Source: Candidatus Gastranaerophilales bacterium (GTDB lineage Bacteria > Cyanobacteriota > Vampirovibrionia > Gastranaerophilales > Gastranaerophilaceae). From it: a stretch of 33,182 bases of DNA. The DNA is taken from assembly GCA_947589115.1 (NCBI GenBank), contig CANPZP010000016.1, positions 1-33,182 of the forward strand. Direction: 5' to 3'. Under the pieces are notes generated by a model, which was given only the letters and a program-made list of their open reading frames with translations, did not search any database and was not told the origin of the DNA. The position numbers were made by a program, and so were the translations under genes. Numbering within the stretch: the first letter of the stretch is position 1; each line of letters starts with the position of its first letter. Positions 9,132-17,855 of the stretch are shown piece by piece.

Positions 9132-9362
9132 TTATTGATTAACGGCAAGATTAAGTTTTTGCTGAACGGGTTCTGCTTCAAATAAATCCCCTACACTGCA
9201 GTTTAAAGTTTCACATAGTCTGTCCATATTTTCATAAGAAGGTTGAGTTCTGCCGTTTGCCCAGGAGTATACTGTTTGTTGAGGAAGATTTAATACTTTT
9301 GCAAGTTTGTATAAACTCCATCCTCTTTTTGATTTAACAGTTTCTTTAATTTTAATTTTCAT
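9132..9362 (-). CDS. Small XRE-family DNA-binding protein (single HTH)
   Basis: A 76-residue protein that is almost entirely one helix-turn-helix of the Cro/C1 (XRE) type: WSLYKLAKVLNLPQQTVYSW, then ANGRTQPSYENMDRLCETLNCSVGDLFE. The first helices, the Q-Q-T-V recognition helix and the final SVGDLF are typical of chromosomal XRE repressors. No toxin partner lies beside it, which argues against a toxin-antitoxin unit. AGGAGGCGGG lies directly before the ATG. Inverted repeats at 9376-9391 and 9398-9418, the second overlapping a TATAAT on the minus strand, suggest it represses itself. The target genes are not evident; the TPR operon that starts at 9671 is the nearest candidate. Confidence 0.88.
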   Translation of the reverse strand: MKIKIKETVKSKRGWSLYKLAKVLNLPQQTVYSWANGRTQPSYENMDRLCETLNCSVGDLFEAEPVQQKLNLAVNQ

Positions 9363-9375
9363 CCCGCCTCCTATT

Positions 9376-9418
9376 TTTGTTATTCAACAAATACATATAA
9401 CAAATTATACATTTGTTA
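9376..9418 (-). promoter_or_regulatory. Candidate operator/promoter of the XRE gene
   Basis: Two inverted repeats lie in tandem: TTTGTT-attc-AACAAA (9376-9391) and TAACAAAT-tatac-ATTTGTTA (9398-9418). They share the half-site AACAAA(T). The minus-strand TATAAT at 9409-9404 sits inside the second repeat, so a bound dimer would cover the -10 box of the XRE gene. No convincing -35 is seen. The arrangement is as expected for XRE autoregulation, but binding is inferred. Confidence 0.5.
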
Positions 9419-9598
9419 CAAAAGTTAATATAGTATTTTTTTTAAAAATTCATATAAAAGTATGAAATAAAAAATAAAATTTCCTATAAATTTAGTATAA
9501 TAAATATATAAAATGTAAAAAGAGTGTATAATAAAATAAAGCCTGTATAAGATTAATGCGGGATTATTGATAAATAAGTAAATAAAAAAACAATAATA

Positions 9599-9628
9599 TT
9601 GAGATTTTTTGAAAATTGGGTATATAAT
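9599..9628 (+). promoter_or_regulatory. Sigma-70-type promoter of the TPR operon
   Basis: TTGAGA (9599-9604), an 18-base spacer and TATAAT (9623-9628) precede the TPR gene by 42 bases. The rest of the gap 9419-9598 is AT-rich with no recognisable gene or terminator. Confidence 0.6.
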
Positions 9629-9670
9629 TTAAGTAGATAGTTAAAGAATCTGAGATGCAAGAGGATTTAT

Positions 9671-10243
9671 ATGAAAAAACAAATAGTACTGGGTTTAGTT
9701 TTCACATTAATTATAAGCATGATAAGCATATTAGAATGTAGTGCGGCGGATAAAAATCCTGCGGCATTAAAGAGTGCGATTGCACAATATAAAAATAAAA
9801 ATTACTTAGGGTGCATATCCGAGTTAAAGGATTATACGAGTAAAGACCCTAGTAGTGCGGTTGCTTGGTATTATTTAGGCAGTTCATACATGAATATAGC
9901 AATGCAGGATGAAGCAAATAATGCATTTGCAAAAGTAATAGAATTAAATTCCGTACCGAAATTAACATCATATTCAATTCAAGCTCAGTTGTGCATGAAA
10001 GACCCGAGTCAATGTGAATATAAGAATTACACATTAAAAGAAATAGAACAATTAAAGCTTGATCCGGCTAAATTTATAGAAGAGTATAATAAACCGAAAG
10101 TAGAAGAACAAGCACCTCAAGACCCGAGAGTTGTTGAGATTAATAAACTTATAAACGGCGAATATCAGGGTAATATTCATCCTGATGCGGATACATTTAT
10201 CAGACAGGAATCTTTGAAGATGGAAGGTCAAAGAATGAATTAA
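9671..10243 (+). CDS. Exported TPR-repeat protein
   Basis: The 190-residue product begins with a clear Sec signal peptide (MKKQ, hydrophobic core to about residue 20, probable cleavage near CSA-A at residues 23-26). The cysteine context (ILEC) does not fit a lipobox well. Residues 35-100 form about two tetratricopeptide repeats (AIAQYKNKNYLGCISELKDY and AWYYLGSSYMNIAMQDEANN), a protein-binding scaffold. The C-terminal 60 residues are polar with a proline-rich piece. It is therefore probably periplasmic and binds partners; no enzymatic motif is seen. Promoter at 9599-9628; AGAGGA lies before the ATG. The stop overlaps the next TPR gene's start by one base (TAATG), so the two are translationally coupled. 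Confidence 0.8.
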   Translation: MKKQIVLGLVFTLIISMISILECSAADKNPAALKSAIAQYKNKNYLGCISELKDYTSKDPSSAVAWYYLGSSYMNIAMQDEANNAFAKVIELNSVPKLTSYSIQAQLCMKDPSQCEYKNYTLKEIEQLKLDPAKFIEEYNKPKVEEQAPQDPRVVEINKLINGEYQGNIHPDADTFIRQESLKMEGQRMN

Positions 10244-10935
10244 TGCCTGATATTTTAAGTTTGAATATTAATAAATTGTTATATGAAAAAAAATATTCCG
10301 AATTAATAGAGCTGTTAGAAAGCAGTAATAATATTCGGAAATTTTTTATAATCGGGGAAATTTTGTTAAATTCCGGCAATATAGAGAAGGCACAAGAGAA
10401 TTTTGAAAAAGCTCAATGCATGTGGGCTGTGGGATATTGCAAGTTTTTAAATGCAAAATTGGGGGAAGCAAAAGCGATTTTAAATGAGTATGCTTTTTCC
10501 TCTTCTTTTTCCGATTGGATTTTAAAGTTAATAAATGTAATTAATGATAACTATAGTAATCCGCCTACATATTTTCAAATAAGGAATTTTTATGAGCAGG
10601 ATTTAGAAATGTTGTATTTATATAAAAGGTATTCGTTTATAAATAAAATAATATCGAAATCAAAGTATTTCGGGAATTTTAATATGGAGATATATAAATA
10701 TAACGGAAGATTTTTATATAATCATAATTACAATGAAGATGCCGTAAAGTTTTTAAAAAAGAGTCTTGATATATATTATAAAGACCCGGAAACACATTTT
10801 ATACTTGGCGGAATATATGAGAAAAGTAAAGATAAAGAAAGCGCAATAAAATCATATAAAAAATCCATAGAAGTGAACGGAGAATATTATCCTGCGCTTA
10901 AACGAATAAAGGAATTAGAAGAAAACATAATATAG
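10243..10935 (+). CDS. TPR-repeat protein, cytoplasmic
   Basis: A 230-residue protein without a signal peptide, built of helical repeats. Two clear tetratricopeptide units lie at the C-terminus (about residues 155-222: YNEDAVKFLKKSLDIYYKD, then HFILGGIYEKSKDKESAIKSYKK), and a weaker one near residues 35-60 (GEILLNSGNIEKAQENFEKA). It overlaps the preceding exported TPR gene by one base, so the pair is made together, one exported and one staying inside. Function unknown beyond protein-protein interaction. An inverted repeat (TGCTATATAGCA, 10957-10968) lies just after the stop, without a T-run. Confidence 0.75.
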   Translation: MPDILSLNINKLLYEKKYSELIELLESSNNIRKFFIIGEILLNSGNIEKAQENFEKAQCMWAVGYCKFLNAKLGEAKAILNEYAFSSSFSDWILKLINVINDNYSNPPTYFQIRNFYEQDLEMLYLYKRYSFINKIISKSKYFGNFNMEIYKYNGRFLYNHNYNEDAVKFLKKSLDIYYKDPETHFILGGIYEKSKDKESAIKSYKKSIEVNGEYYPALKRIKELEENII

Positions 10936-11096
10936 TAAGCAGGGTACATTCTTACTTGCTATATAGCAGGTTAAATTTGAACTTTTTTAAAATTTTCAGT
11001 CAAAAAATTCAGGAATAAATTTTATATAATAGATTGTATAATTTAGATTATTGTGTAAAATATATAATATAGAGTCTTGTTAGGAGAAGTAAAGCA

Positions 11097-13538
11097 ATGT
11101 TTGAACGTTTTACCGAAAAGGCTATAAAAGTAATTATGCTTGCGCAAGAAGAAGCAAGAAGACTGGGTCATAATTTTGTAGGTACTGAACAAGTTCTGCT
11201 CGGATTAATAGGTGAAGGAACCGGAGTTGCGGCAAAAACTTTAAAAACGATGGGTGTAACACTGAAAGATGCCAGAGTAGAGGTAGAGAAAATTATAGGC
11301 AGAGGTTCAGGCTTTGTTGCGGTAGAGATTCCTTTTACGCCTAGAGCAAAGAGAGTATTAGAATTGTCTTGGGATGAAGCAAGACAGTTAGGACATAATT
11401 ATATAGGAACGGAGCATCTTTTATTAGGCTTAATAAGAGAAGGAGAAGGTGTTGCGGCAAGAGTATTGGAAAATTTAGGTGTTGATTTAAATAAAGTAAG
11501 AAGTAATGTAATAAAAATGCTCGGGGAAACGAAGCCTACACAGGCAGCTACAGCAGCAACTTCTTCGTCAGGTAAAACAAAAACTCCGAGTTTGGATGAA
11601 TTTGGTACTGATTTAACGCTTGCGGCACAGGAACAAAGGCTTGACCCTGTTGTGGGCAGAGAAAAAGAAATAGAACGTGTAATTCAAATACTTGCAAGAA
11701 GGACTAAAAATAATCCCGTATTAATAGGTGAGCCGGGTGTAGGTAAAACAGCGGTAGCTGAGGGGCTTGCAACCAGAATTGTTAATTCGGAAGTACCTGA
11801 TATTTTGGAAGGCAAAAAAGTAGTTCAATTGGATATGGGCTTACTTGTTGCCGGTACAAAGTACAGAGGTGAATTTGAAGAACGTTTGAAAAAAATAATG
11901 GATGAAATTCGTCAAGCGGGGAATATAATTCTGATTATTGATGAGATGCATACATTAATCGGAGCGGGAGCGGCAGAAGGTGCTATTGATGCGGCAAACA
12001 TATTAAAACCCGCACTTTCAAGAGGCGAAATTCAAGTAATAGGTGCTACAACACTTGAAGAATACAGGAAGTACGTTGAAAAAGATTCCGCACTTGAAAG
12101 AAGATTCCAGCCTATTATTATTGAGGAGCCTTCCGTAGAAGATACAATAGAAATTATAAAAGGGTTAAAACCTAAATATGAAGAGCATCACAGGTTAAAT
12201 ATATCAGATGAAGCGATAGTGGCGGCAACGGAATTATCGTATAAATATATAACCGACAGGTTTTTACCTGATAAAGCAATAGACATAATAGATGAAGCAG
12301 CTTCTAAATTAAGGATTCAAACGAGTGCACTGCCTCCCGAGGGTAAGGAACTTGAAAAACAATTAAAAGGAATTATTAAACAAAAAGAAGATGCAATAAG
12401 AAATCAAGAATTTGAAACAGCTTCAAACCTAAGAGATGATGAAGCGGATTTAAAAGAAAAAATCCGTGAAATGTCATTAAAGTGGCGAGAAGATAATGAG
12501 GAAAATAAACCGACGGTAACTCCCGAACAAGTTGCTCAGGTAGTAAGCCAAATGACAGGTATACCTACAACTAAGATAACCGAAGGCGAAAGTGAACGTT
12601 TATTAAAACTTGAAGAAACGCTTCATAATAGGGTTATAGGACAAAACCAAGCCGTTGAAGCATTATCAAAAGCTATAAGACGTGCAAGAGTCGGTTTAAA
12701 ATCTCCTAATAGACCTATAGGAAGCTTTATTTTCTCAGGTCCTACCGGTGTAGGTAAAACAGAACTTGCCAAAGCATTGGCAGAAGCCGTTTTCGGAAGT
12801 GAAGATAATATGATTCGTGTTGATATGTCAGAATTTATGGAAAAACATTCAACATCAAAACTTATAGGTTCACCTCCGGGGTATGTAGGATATGATGACG
12901 GGGGTCATTTAACCGAGATTATCAGAAAGAAGCCTTACAGTGTTATACTTTTTGATGAAATTGAAAAAGCGCATCCTGATGTATTTAATATTATGCTTCA
13001 AATATTGGATGACGGTCGTTTAACTGATTCAAAAGGCAGACATATTAACTTTAAGAATACAATTATAATAATGACAAGTAACGTAGGCGCCAGCATGATT
13101 ACTACAACAAGTAAGCTTGGTTTCTCCGTTGCCGATGATGAGCAAAAAGATAAATATGAACATTTAAAAGATACTGTTATGGAAGAAATGAAAAAGTCAT
13201 TCCGTCCGGAATTTTTAAACAGAATAGATGATATTATTGTATTTGCTCATTTGTCTAAACCGGAAATACGTCAAATTGTTGATTTAATGTTAAATGATTT
13301 ATTTAAACGTTTGGAATCTCAAAATTTGACAATAGAAGTAACGGAAGAAGTAAAGGATTATCTTGGAGAAGCAGGATACTCTGAAGCATATGGAGCAAGA
13401 CCATTAAGAAGGTTAATTCAAAAGCGGATAGAGGACGGCTTGGCGGAAGAAATTCTATCAGGAAAATATAAAGAAGGTAATAAAATAGTTCTTAAATTAA
13501 AGGATGAGAAAATTACTTTTGAATGTGAACCGATTTAA
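11097..13538 (+). CDS. clpC: ATP-dependent Clp protease ATP-binding subunit ClpC
   Basis: ClpC is an AAA+ unfoldase that feeds proteins to the ClpP peptidase in the cytosol. The 813 residues contain two N-terminal Clp repeats (from residues 4 and 80, each with L-G-H-N-F/Y-I/V-GTEH/Q-LLGL). AAA domain 1 has Walker A GEPGVGKT (211-218) and [21 protein letters not shown] middle UVR-type coiled-coil ([20 protein letters not shown]) distinguishes ClpC from ClpA. AAA domain 2 has [29 protein letters not shown] and the arginine-finger region [15 protein letters not shown], followed by the ClpB-D2-small domain. The start has TAGGAGAAG upstream. TATAAT boxes occur at 11025 and 11063 without well-placed -35 elements. 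A strong terminator follows. No mcsA, mcsB, ctsR or clpP is adjacent, unlike Firmicutes operons. Confidence 0.97.
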   Translation: MFERFTEKAIKVIMLAQEEARRLGHNFVGTEQVLLGLIGEGTGVAAKTLKTMGVTLKDARVEVEKIIGRGSGFVAVEIPFTPRAKRVLELSWDEARQLGHNYIGTEHLLLGLIREGEGVAARVLENLGVDLNKVRSNVIKMLGETKPTQAATAATSSSGKTKTPSLDEFGTDLTLAAQEQRLDPVVGREKEIERVIQILARRTKNNPVLIGEPGVGKTAVAEGLATRIVNSEVPDILEGKKVVQLDMGLLVAGTKYRGEFEERLKKIMDEIRQAGNIILIIDEMHTLIGAGAAEGAIDAANILKPALSRGEIQVIGATTLEEYRKYVEKDSALERRFQPIIIEEPSVEDTIEIIKGLKPKYEEHHRLNISDEAIVAATELSYKYITDRFLPDKAIDIIDEAASKLRIQTSALPPEGKELEKQLKGIIKQKEDAIRNQEFETASNLRDDEADLKEKIREMSLKWREDNEENKPTVTPEQVAQVVSQMTGIPTTKITEGESERLLKLEETLHNRVIGQNQAVEALSKAIRRARVGLKSPNRPIGSFIFSGPTGVGKTELAKALAEAVFGSEDNMIRVDMSEFMEKHSTSKLIGSPPGYVGYDDGGHLTEIIRKKPYSVILFDEIEKAHPDVFNIMLQILDDGRLTDSKGRHINFKNTIIIMTSNVGASMITTTSKLGFSVADDEQKDKYEHLKDTVMEEMKKSFRPEFLNRIDDIIVFAHLSKPEIRQIVDLMLNDLFKRLESQNLTIEVTEEVKDYLGEAGYSEAYGARPLRRLIQKRIEDGLAEEILSGKYKEGNKIVLKLKDEKITFECEPI

Positions 13539-13568
13539 AAAAGCCCCGTTTAAGGGGGCTTTTTTTTC
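13537..13568 (+). terminator. Rho-independent terminator of clpC
   Basis: AAAAAAGCCCC and GGGGCTTTTTT form a GC-rich stem with a 7-base loop and a run of eight T. It begins just before the end of the clpC stop codon. Confidence 0.93.
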
Positions 13569-13582
13569 GCCGAAAAGCATGG

Positions 13583-13663
13583 TATAATTTTTGTATGGTA
13601 AAAATATTATTAAACTGTTTATCTTCTTATTCATCTGACACATGAAGTCCGTGTCAGGATTTT
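13583..13663 (+). ncRNA. Candidate small RNA or attenuated leader between clpC and the small membrane gene
   Basis: An extended -10 box TGGTATAAT (13580-13588) lies just after the clpC terminator. About 50 bases later CTGACAC (13635-13641) and GTGTCAG (13651-13657) form a 7-bp hairpin followed by GATTTTTA, a weak intrinsic terminator. A transcript starting near 13595 would be about 65 bases long. It could be a free small RNA or an attenuator in the leader of the gene at 13708. No family is recognised and no good -35 is present. Confidence 0.35.
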
Positions 13664-13707
13664 TAGTGTTATTTTTTAATTTTTAGAATAAGAAAAGGCG
13701 GTATTTT

Positions 13708-13935
13708 ATGCATAAGTTTGTGCTATCTTTTACGGTAATATTTTTATTACTTGCTTTAACAATGGTTTTTAGTATTCTTTATTTTAATTTGCCATTGTTG
13801 TTAAACGGGAATAAAATAGTTCTGTTCGGGCTTATTAATTCAATTTTGTTGGTAGGGGTCGGAATATTCTTTTTGGTATTCAAAGATAGAATTATATTAT
13901 ATTTTGAAAACTACAGACGTGAAAAGCGAATATAA
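13708..13935 (+). CDS. Small two-helix membrane protein of unknown function
   Basis: A 75-residue protein with two hydrophobic helices (about residues 5-28 and 40-60), an asparagine/glycine turn between them (LLLNGNKIVLF) and a basic C-terminal tail ending ENYRREKRI, which should face the cytoplasm. The layout resembles small LapA-like (DUF1049) membrane proteins, but the match is too weak to name. AAAAGGCGG lies before the ATG and a bidirectional terminator follows directly, so it forms its own transcription unit. The gene ends 56 bases from the convergent ahcY. Confidence 0.65.
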   Translation: MHKFVLSFTVIFLLLALTMVFSILYFNLPLLLNGNKIVLFGLINSILLVGVGIFFLVFKDRIILYFENYRREKRI

Positions 13936-13965
13936 AAAATAGCCCAATTTGGGCTATTTTTTTTG
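13934..13965. terminator. Bidirectional terminator between the small membrane gene and ahcY
   Basis: AAAAAATAGCCC (13934-13945), loop AATTT and GGGCTATTTTTT (13951-13962) give a perfect 12-bp hairpin with T-runs on both strands, so it can serve the rightward small gene and the leftward ahcY. Confidence 0.9.
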
Positions 13966-13991
13966 AATATTAAATTATAAAACATCATCAC

Positions 13992-15329
<1,338 letters not shown>

Positions 15330-15343
15330 TTAAAACATGTAAA

Positions 15344-16033
15344 TTATTTTGCGGTTAAAAGAGCTTCATGATTCTCGTCAAACGTAAATTCAACTAATTC
15401 ATCATCATTTTCGCTCATTGGTATTTCGCTAAATGGTTGGGTGTTATTTGCTTGAGTTTGCATGGAGTTTTCACTAATATAACTGAATCCCATAACCATG
15501 GTAATAAAAAGTAAAGCGCTAACCATAATACCGAGCATAATTGCGGCTCTTTGATAAATTTTATCAAACGAATCATGATTTTCATTTTTTAATTTTTTTA
15601 TTACTTTTTTTGAAAAATTTATGTTCGTATTATTTTTAAAAATTGCAACCGAATGTTTTATATTATTTTTAAGATTATAAGCATTGGCTAATTCATTCCT
15701 TGCGGGTTTTGATTTCAAAAGATATCTTCTGAATTTTATACTGTCATTATAACTTAATTCATCGTCTATATAAGGAGAAATATTATTATAAAATGATTCA
15801 TATTCTCTTATATTAAACATTTTTCCGTTTTCAATTTTATCAAATTCATTAATTAATTTTTCATATTCAAAATGAAGATTAGACATTACCTCTTTCATTT
15901 CAAGATATTTGTTATAACAATCAGGGCAGATTTCAAAATGATTTTCAATAAGAATTCTGTCTTCAATGTCAAGTTTATTTTCAATATATAAAGAGAGTAA
16001 TGATATAACTTTTTTACAAACTGAATTTTCCAA
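15344..16033 (-). CDS. Anti-sigma factor with zf-HC2 domain and one membrane helix
   Basis: The 229-residue protein starts with a zinc-binding anti-sigma domain: Cys6, His32, Cys36 and Cys39 in the order C-x25-H-x3-C-x2-C (ENHFEICPDC), the ZAS/zf-HC2 signature used to hold ECF sigma factors. A second, cysteine-free copy of the fold follows (about residues 80-125, NNISPYIDDELSYNDSIKF). One membrane helix is at about residues 165-187 (IMLGIMVSALLFITMVMGF), then a short acidic exported tail. It is encoded 14 bases after the sigma gene on the same strand. The inferred role is to keep that sigma factor at the inner membrane until an envelope signal arrives. Confidence 0.85.
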   Translation of the reverse strand: MENSVCKKVISLLSLYIENKLDIEDRILIENHFEICPDCYNKYLEMKEVMSNLHFEYEKLINEFDKIENGKMFNIREYESFYNNISPYIDDELSYNDSIKFRRYLLKSKPARNELANAYNLKNNIKHSVAIFKNNTNINFSKKVIKKLKNENHDSFDKIYQRAAIMLGIMVSALLFITMVMGFSYISENSMQTQANNTQPFSEIPMSENDDELVEFTFDENHEALLTAK

Positions 16034-16047
16034 TATTAAATCTCCCG

Positions 16048-16656
16048 TTAAGTTAAATAAGGTTTAAGGTTTTCTTGAAGTTTATTTCTGGCTCTTGAAA
16101 TTCTTGATTTAACAGTACCTACATTTGTATTTGTAATTTTAGCTATTTCTTCATAGCTGAGACCTTGAAGTTCTCTTAAAATAATAACCAGCCGAAAATG
16201 TTCGGGCAGAGTGCAGATAGTATCTTTTATTATATCTGTTAATTCTTTGCCTAATGTTTTCTCATCGGGTTTTAAGGTTGTATCACAAATGTTAAGAACA
16301 CTGTTTTCACTGCTTTCCTCGTTATTCCAATATGACTCGATTGAAACGGAATCAGGAATCCTTTGTTTTTTTCTCAACTCATCATAAAAAAGATTTGTAA
16401 CAATTTGTCCGAGCCACGATTTAAATAACTTGGGATTTTTTAAATTCTTGATATTTTTTGACATCCTGAAAAGAGCTTCTTGTGTTAAATCAGAAATATT
16501 TTCTTTATTAGCACCTAAATAACAAAAAGAAGCATATATATTTTTTTGTTCACGTTTAATTAACTCTTCAAGTGCATCATAATTGCCTGTTTGAGAAGTG
16601 CAAATTAAATCGTAACTATTCATATCTTTATATTTTCTTTTGGATGGATTTTGCAA
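16048..16656 (-). CDS. ECF-type RNA polymerase sigma factor
   Basis: A 202-residue sigma-70 relative with only regions 2 and 4. Region 2 covers about residues 25-95 (DLTQEALFRMSKNI, then FKSWLGQIVTNLFYDELRKK). Region 4 covers about residues 145-198 (LPEHFRLVIILRELQGLSYE, EIAKITNTNVGTVKSRISRA). The linker between them is long and acidic. The likely start is a TTG at 16656 because GAGGT lies 6 bases before it. The first ATG (16623, residue 12) has no ribosome-binding site. The gene is followed 14 bases later by its zf-HC2 anti-sigma factor and preceded on the same strand by a pilin-like gene 163 bases away. Target promoters are not known. Confidence 0.92.
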   Translation of the reverse strand: MQNPSKRKYKDMNSYDLICTSQTGNYDALEELIKREQKNIYASFCYLGANKENISDLTQEALFRMSKNIKNLKNPKLFKSWLGQIVTNLFYDELRKKQRIPDSVSIESYWNNEESSENSVLNICDTTLKPDEKTLGKELTDIIKDTICTLPEHFRLVIILRELQGLSYEEIAKITNTNVGTVKSRISRARNKLQENLKPYLT

Positions 16657-16728
16657 TATATACCTCTGTTTGATATAAATTTTTCAGAACTAAATAATAA
16701 ATAATCAAAATAGAAGAGGTATACTATA

Positions 16729-16752
16729 ACCTGACAGGGCAGACACTCAGGT
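16729..16752. promoter_or_regulatory. Inverted/direct repeat upstream of the sigma gene
   Basis: ACCTGA (16729-16734) and TCAGGT (16747-16752) form a 6-bp inverted repeat around a GC-richer 12-base centre. AGGTATAC also occurs twice in direct orientation (16717-16724 and 16749-16756). The site lies between the pilin-like gene and the sigma gene and is a candidate operator or sigma-dependent promoter element. No T-run follows, so it is not a terminator. Confidence 0.35.
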
Positions 16753-16819
16753 ATACATCCGGATAATATGAAAATAATTACAGAAGTAAATATAAAAATA
16801 TTTAATTTTTTTTAAAACT

Positions 16820-17522
16820 TTATAACCTGTACGGATAATCGCTTTTTATCTCCCACCCGTCATTCATGATTAAATCAAGACAACAACTAGTGTTAGAAGA
16901 TTTACATAGTTTTAACAGTTCTTCTCTTGTATAATTTGAATTTGAAGATGTTACAGAATATCCACCCAATAATTGTTTAGGGTTCTCTTTTAAGTTAAGA
17001 TAAAAATTAAATTGATCTCTTCCTTCTTTATTAGGTCCTTTAGGTCCGTTAACATCTATTTTAAAATAAGTATAAGAATCTCCCTTATGTATCCAGCCGT
17101 CGGTACTAACAATTTGAGAACCGTCATTAAATTGAGCTAAAAAACTGCAGCTAGACCAGTCACTACACTGTGTTTGGTCATTTATCGGAAAATATTTTGC
17201 TAAATATTTATTCCAAAATATTAATCCATCTGTATACTGTGTTTTGGTGCTGCTGTCATAGAGTCGTGTATCAACAATATTCCCCCATTCAGAGATTGGT
17301 ATACCTTGTTCGGTTTCAGCAAGTTTTATTGCCTGAGAAAGAGATGAGTATATTTTTTTCAGCCTTGCTGCCGTTTCTGTTCTTTTATGATTTTGCATTA
17401 CAATTGGAACAGTTATTGCAGCAATAATTCCCAAGACGACAAGAGTGATTAAAACCTCAGCAAGAGTAAACGCAAGCGTTTTTCCGCCACGGGGGGGGGT
17501 AGATTTGATGTTTATTTTCCAT
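16820..17522 (-). CDS. Type IV pilin-like protein, start out of frame at a C9 tract (phase-off or assembly slip)
   Basis: The readable part encodes a prepilin-type N-terminal segment FTLAEVLITLVVLGIIAAIT and a pseudopilin body ending DGWEIKSDYPYRL, paralogous to the gene at 17856. The best start is the ATG at 17522 after AAGGAGAG. From there the frame runs into a run of nine C (17491-17499 on the plus strand) and hits a stop after about 20 codons. With eight C (or eleven) the frame joins perfectly, giving a leader of about 17 residues (MENKHQIYPPRGGKTLA) directly before FTLAE. The residue before the cleavage site would be Ala instead of the usual Gly. No start codon with a ribosome-binding site exists in the pilin frame itself; the in-frame TTG at 17434 lies inside the hydrophobic helix. 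Either the tract switches expression on and off or the base count is a sequencing error. Confidence 0.75.
17491..17499. repeat. G9/C9 homopolymer inside the pilin leader
   Basis: Nine G on the plus strand (nine C in the coding direction) in a genome where such runs are otherwise rare. It sits 8 codons after the likely ATG of the pilin-like gene and decides its reading frame. The flanks CCAC before and TA after are shared with the second tract at 17699. Confidence 0.85.
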
Positions 17523-17614
17523 ATTTTCTCTCCTTATTTCCTTCATGACTTCCTATTTTATCATTTATTATAATTTTAATCAAGAAAATAAAATTTTATG
17601 AGATACCGTTTATA

Positions 17615-17643
17615 TTTACATTATCTTAAATTGCTGATATAAT
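17615..17643 (+). promoter_or_regulatory. Strong extended -10 promoter in the pilin intergenic region
   Basis: TTTACA (17615-17620), a 17-base spacer and TGATATAAT (17635-17643) make one of the best sigma-70 promoter matches in the window. It points towards the small open frame and G9 tract at 17673-17723, not directly at the pilin gene 210 bases away. Apart from this, 17523-17855 holds the two homopolymer-related features and the pilin promoter. Confidence 0.6.
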
Positions 17644-17672
17644 AACATTATAACCATGAAGGAGAAAGTATA

Positions 17673-17723
17673 ATGTTTATTAGCGCTAAAACCCGCACGG
17701 GGGGGGGTAAAATCAGGATTTAA
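17673..17723 (+). CDS. Possible 16-codon open frame containing a second G9 tract
   Basis: ATG at 17673 with GAAGGAG 8 bases upstream, behind the promoter at 17615-17643. It encodes MFISAKTRTGGGKIRI and stops at 17721-17723. The run of nine G is at 17699-17707; losing one G would extend the frame to about 36 residues, while gaining one stops it at once. It may be a leader peptide, a decayed pilin start or chance. No homology is recognised. Confidence 0.3.
   Translation: MFISAKTRTGGGKIRI
17699..17707. repeat. Second G9 homopolymer
   Basis: Nine G preceded by CGCAC and followed by TA, nearly the same surroundings as the tract at 17491 (CGCCAC...TA) and in the same orientation 208 bases away. 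The two probably derive from one repeated element. Confidence 0.8.
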
Positions 17724-17780
17724 TTATAATTTATTTCTCCTTTTGAATATTAAAAAAAATTTATGCACCAGACAAAAAGT

Positions 17781-17835
17781 TTGAGTGCATTTTTAGCATT
17801 AATATTATTGACTTATATATACATACAAATATAAT
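17781..17835 (+). promoter_or_regulatory. Tandem promoters of the pilin-like gene
   Basis: TTGACT (17808-17813), a 16-base spacer and TATAAT (17830-17835) lie just upstream of the AAAAGGAG site and ATG of the gene at 17856. A second possible pair, TTGAGT (17781-17786) and TATTAT (17803-17808), overlaps it. Confidence 0.55.
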
Positions 17836-17855
17836 TATATAAAAGGAGTTTAAGT

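Noticed and set aside
9132-9362. Antitoxin of a toxin-antitoxin pair
   Set aside because: No toxin-like small gene adjoins it; its neighbours are tlyA and TPR genes.
10936-11096. CtsR or CIRCE element before clpC
   Set aside because: No GGTCAAA direct repeats and no CIRCE inverted repeat; only loose matches such as AGTCAAA.
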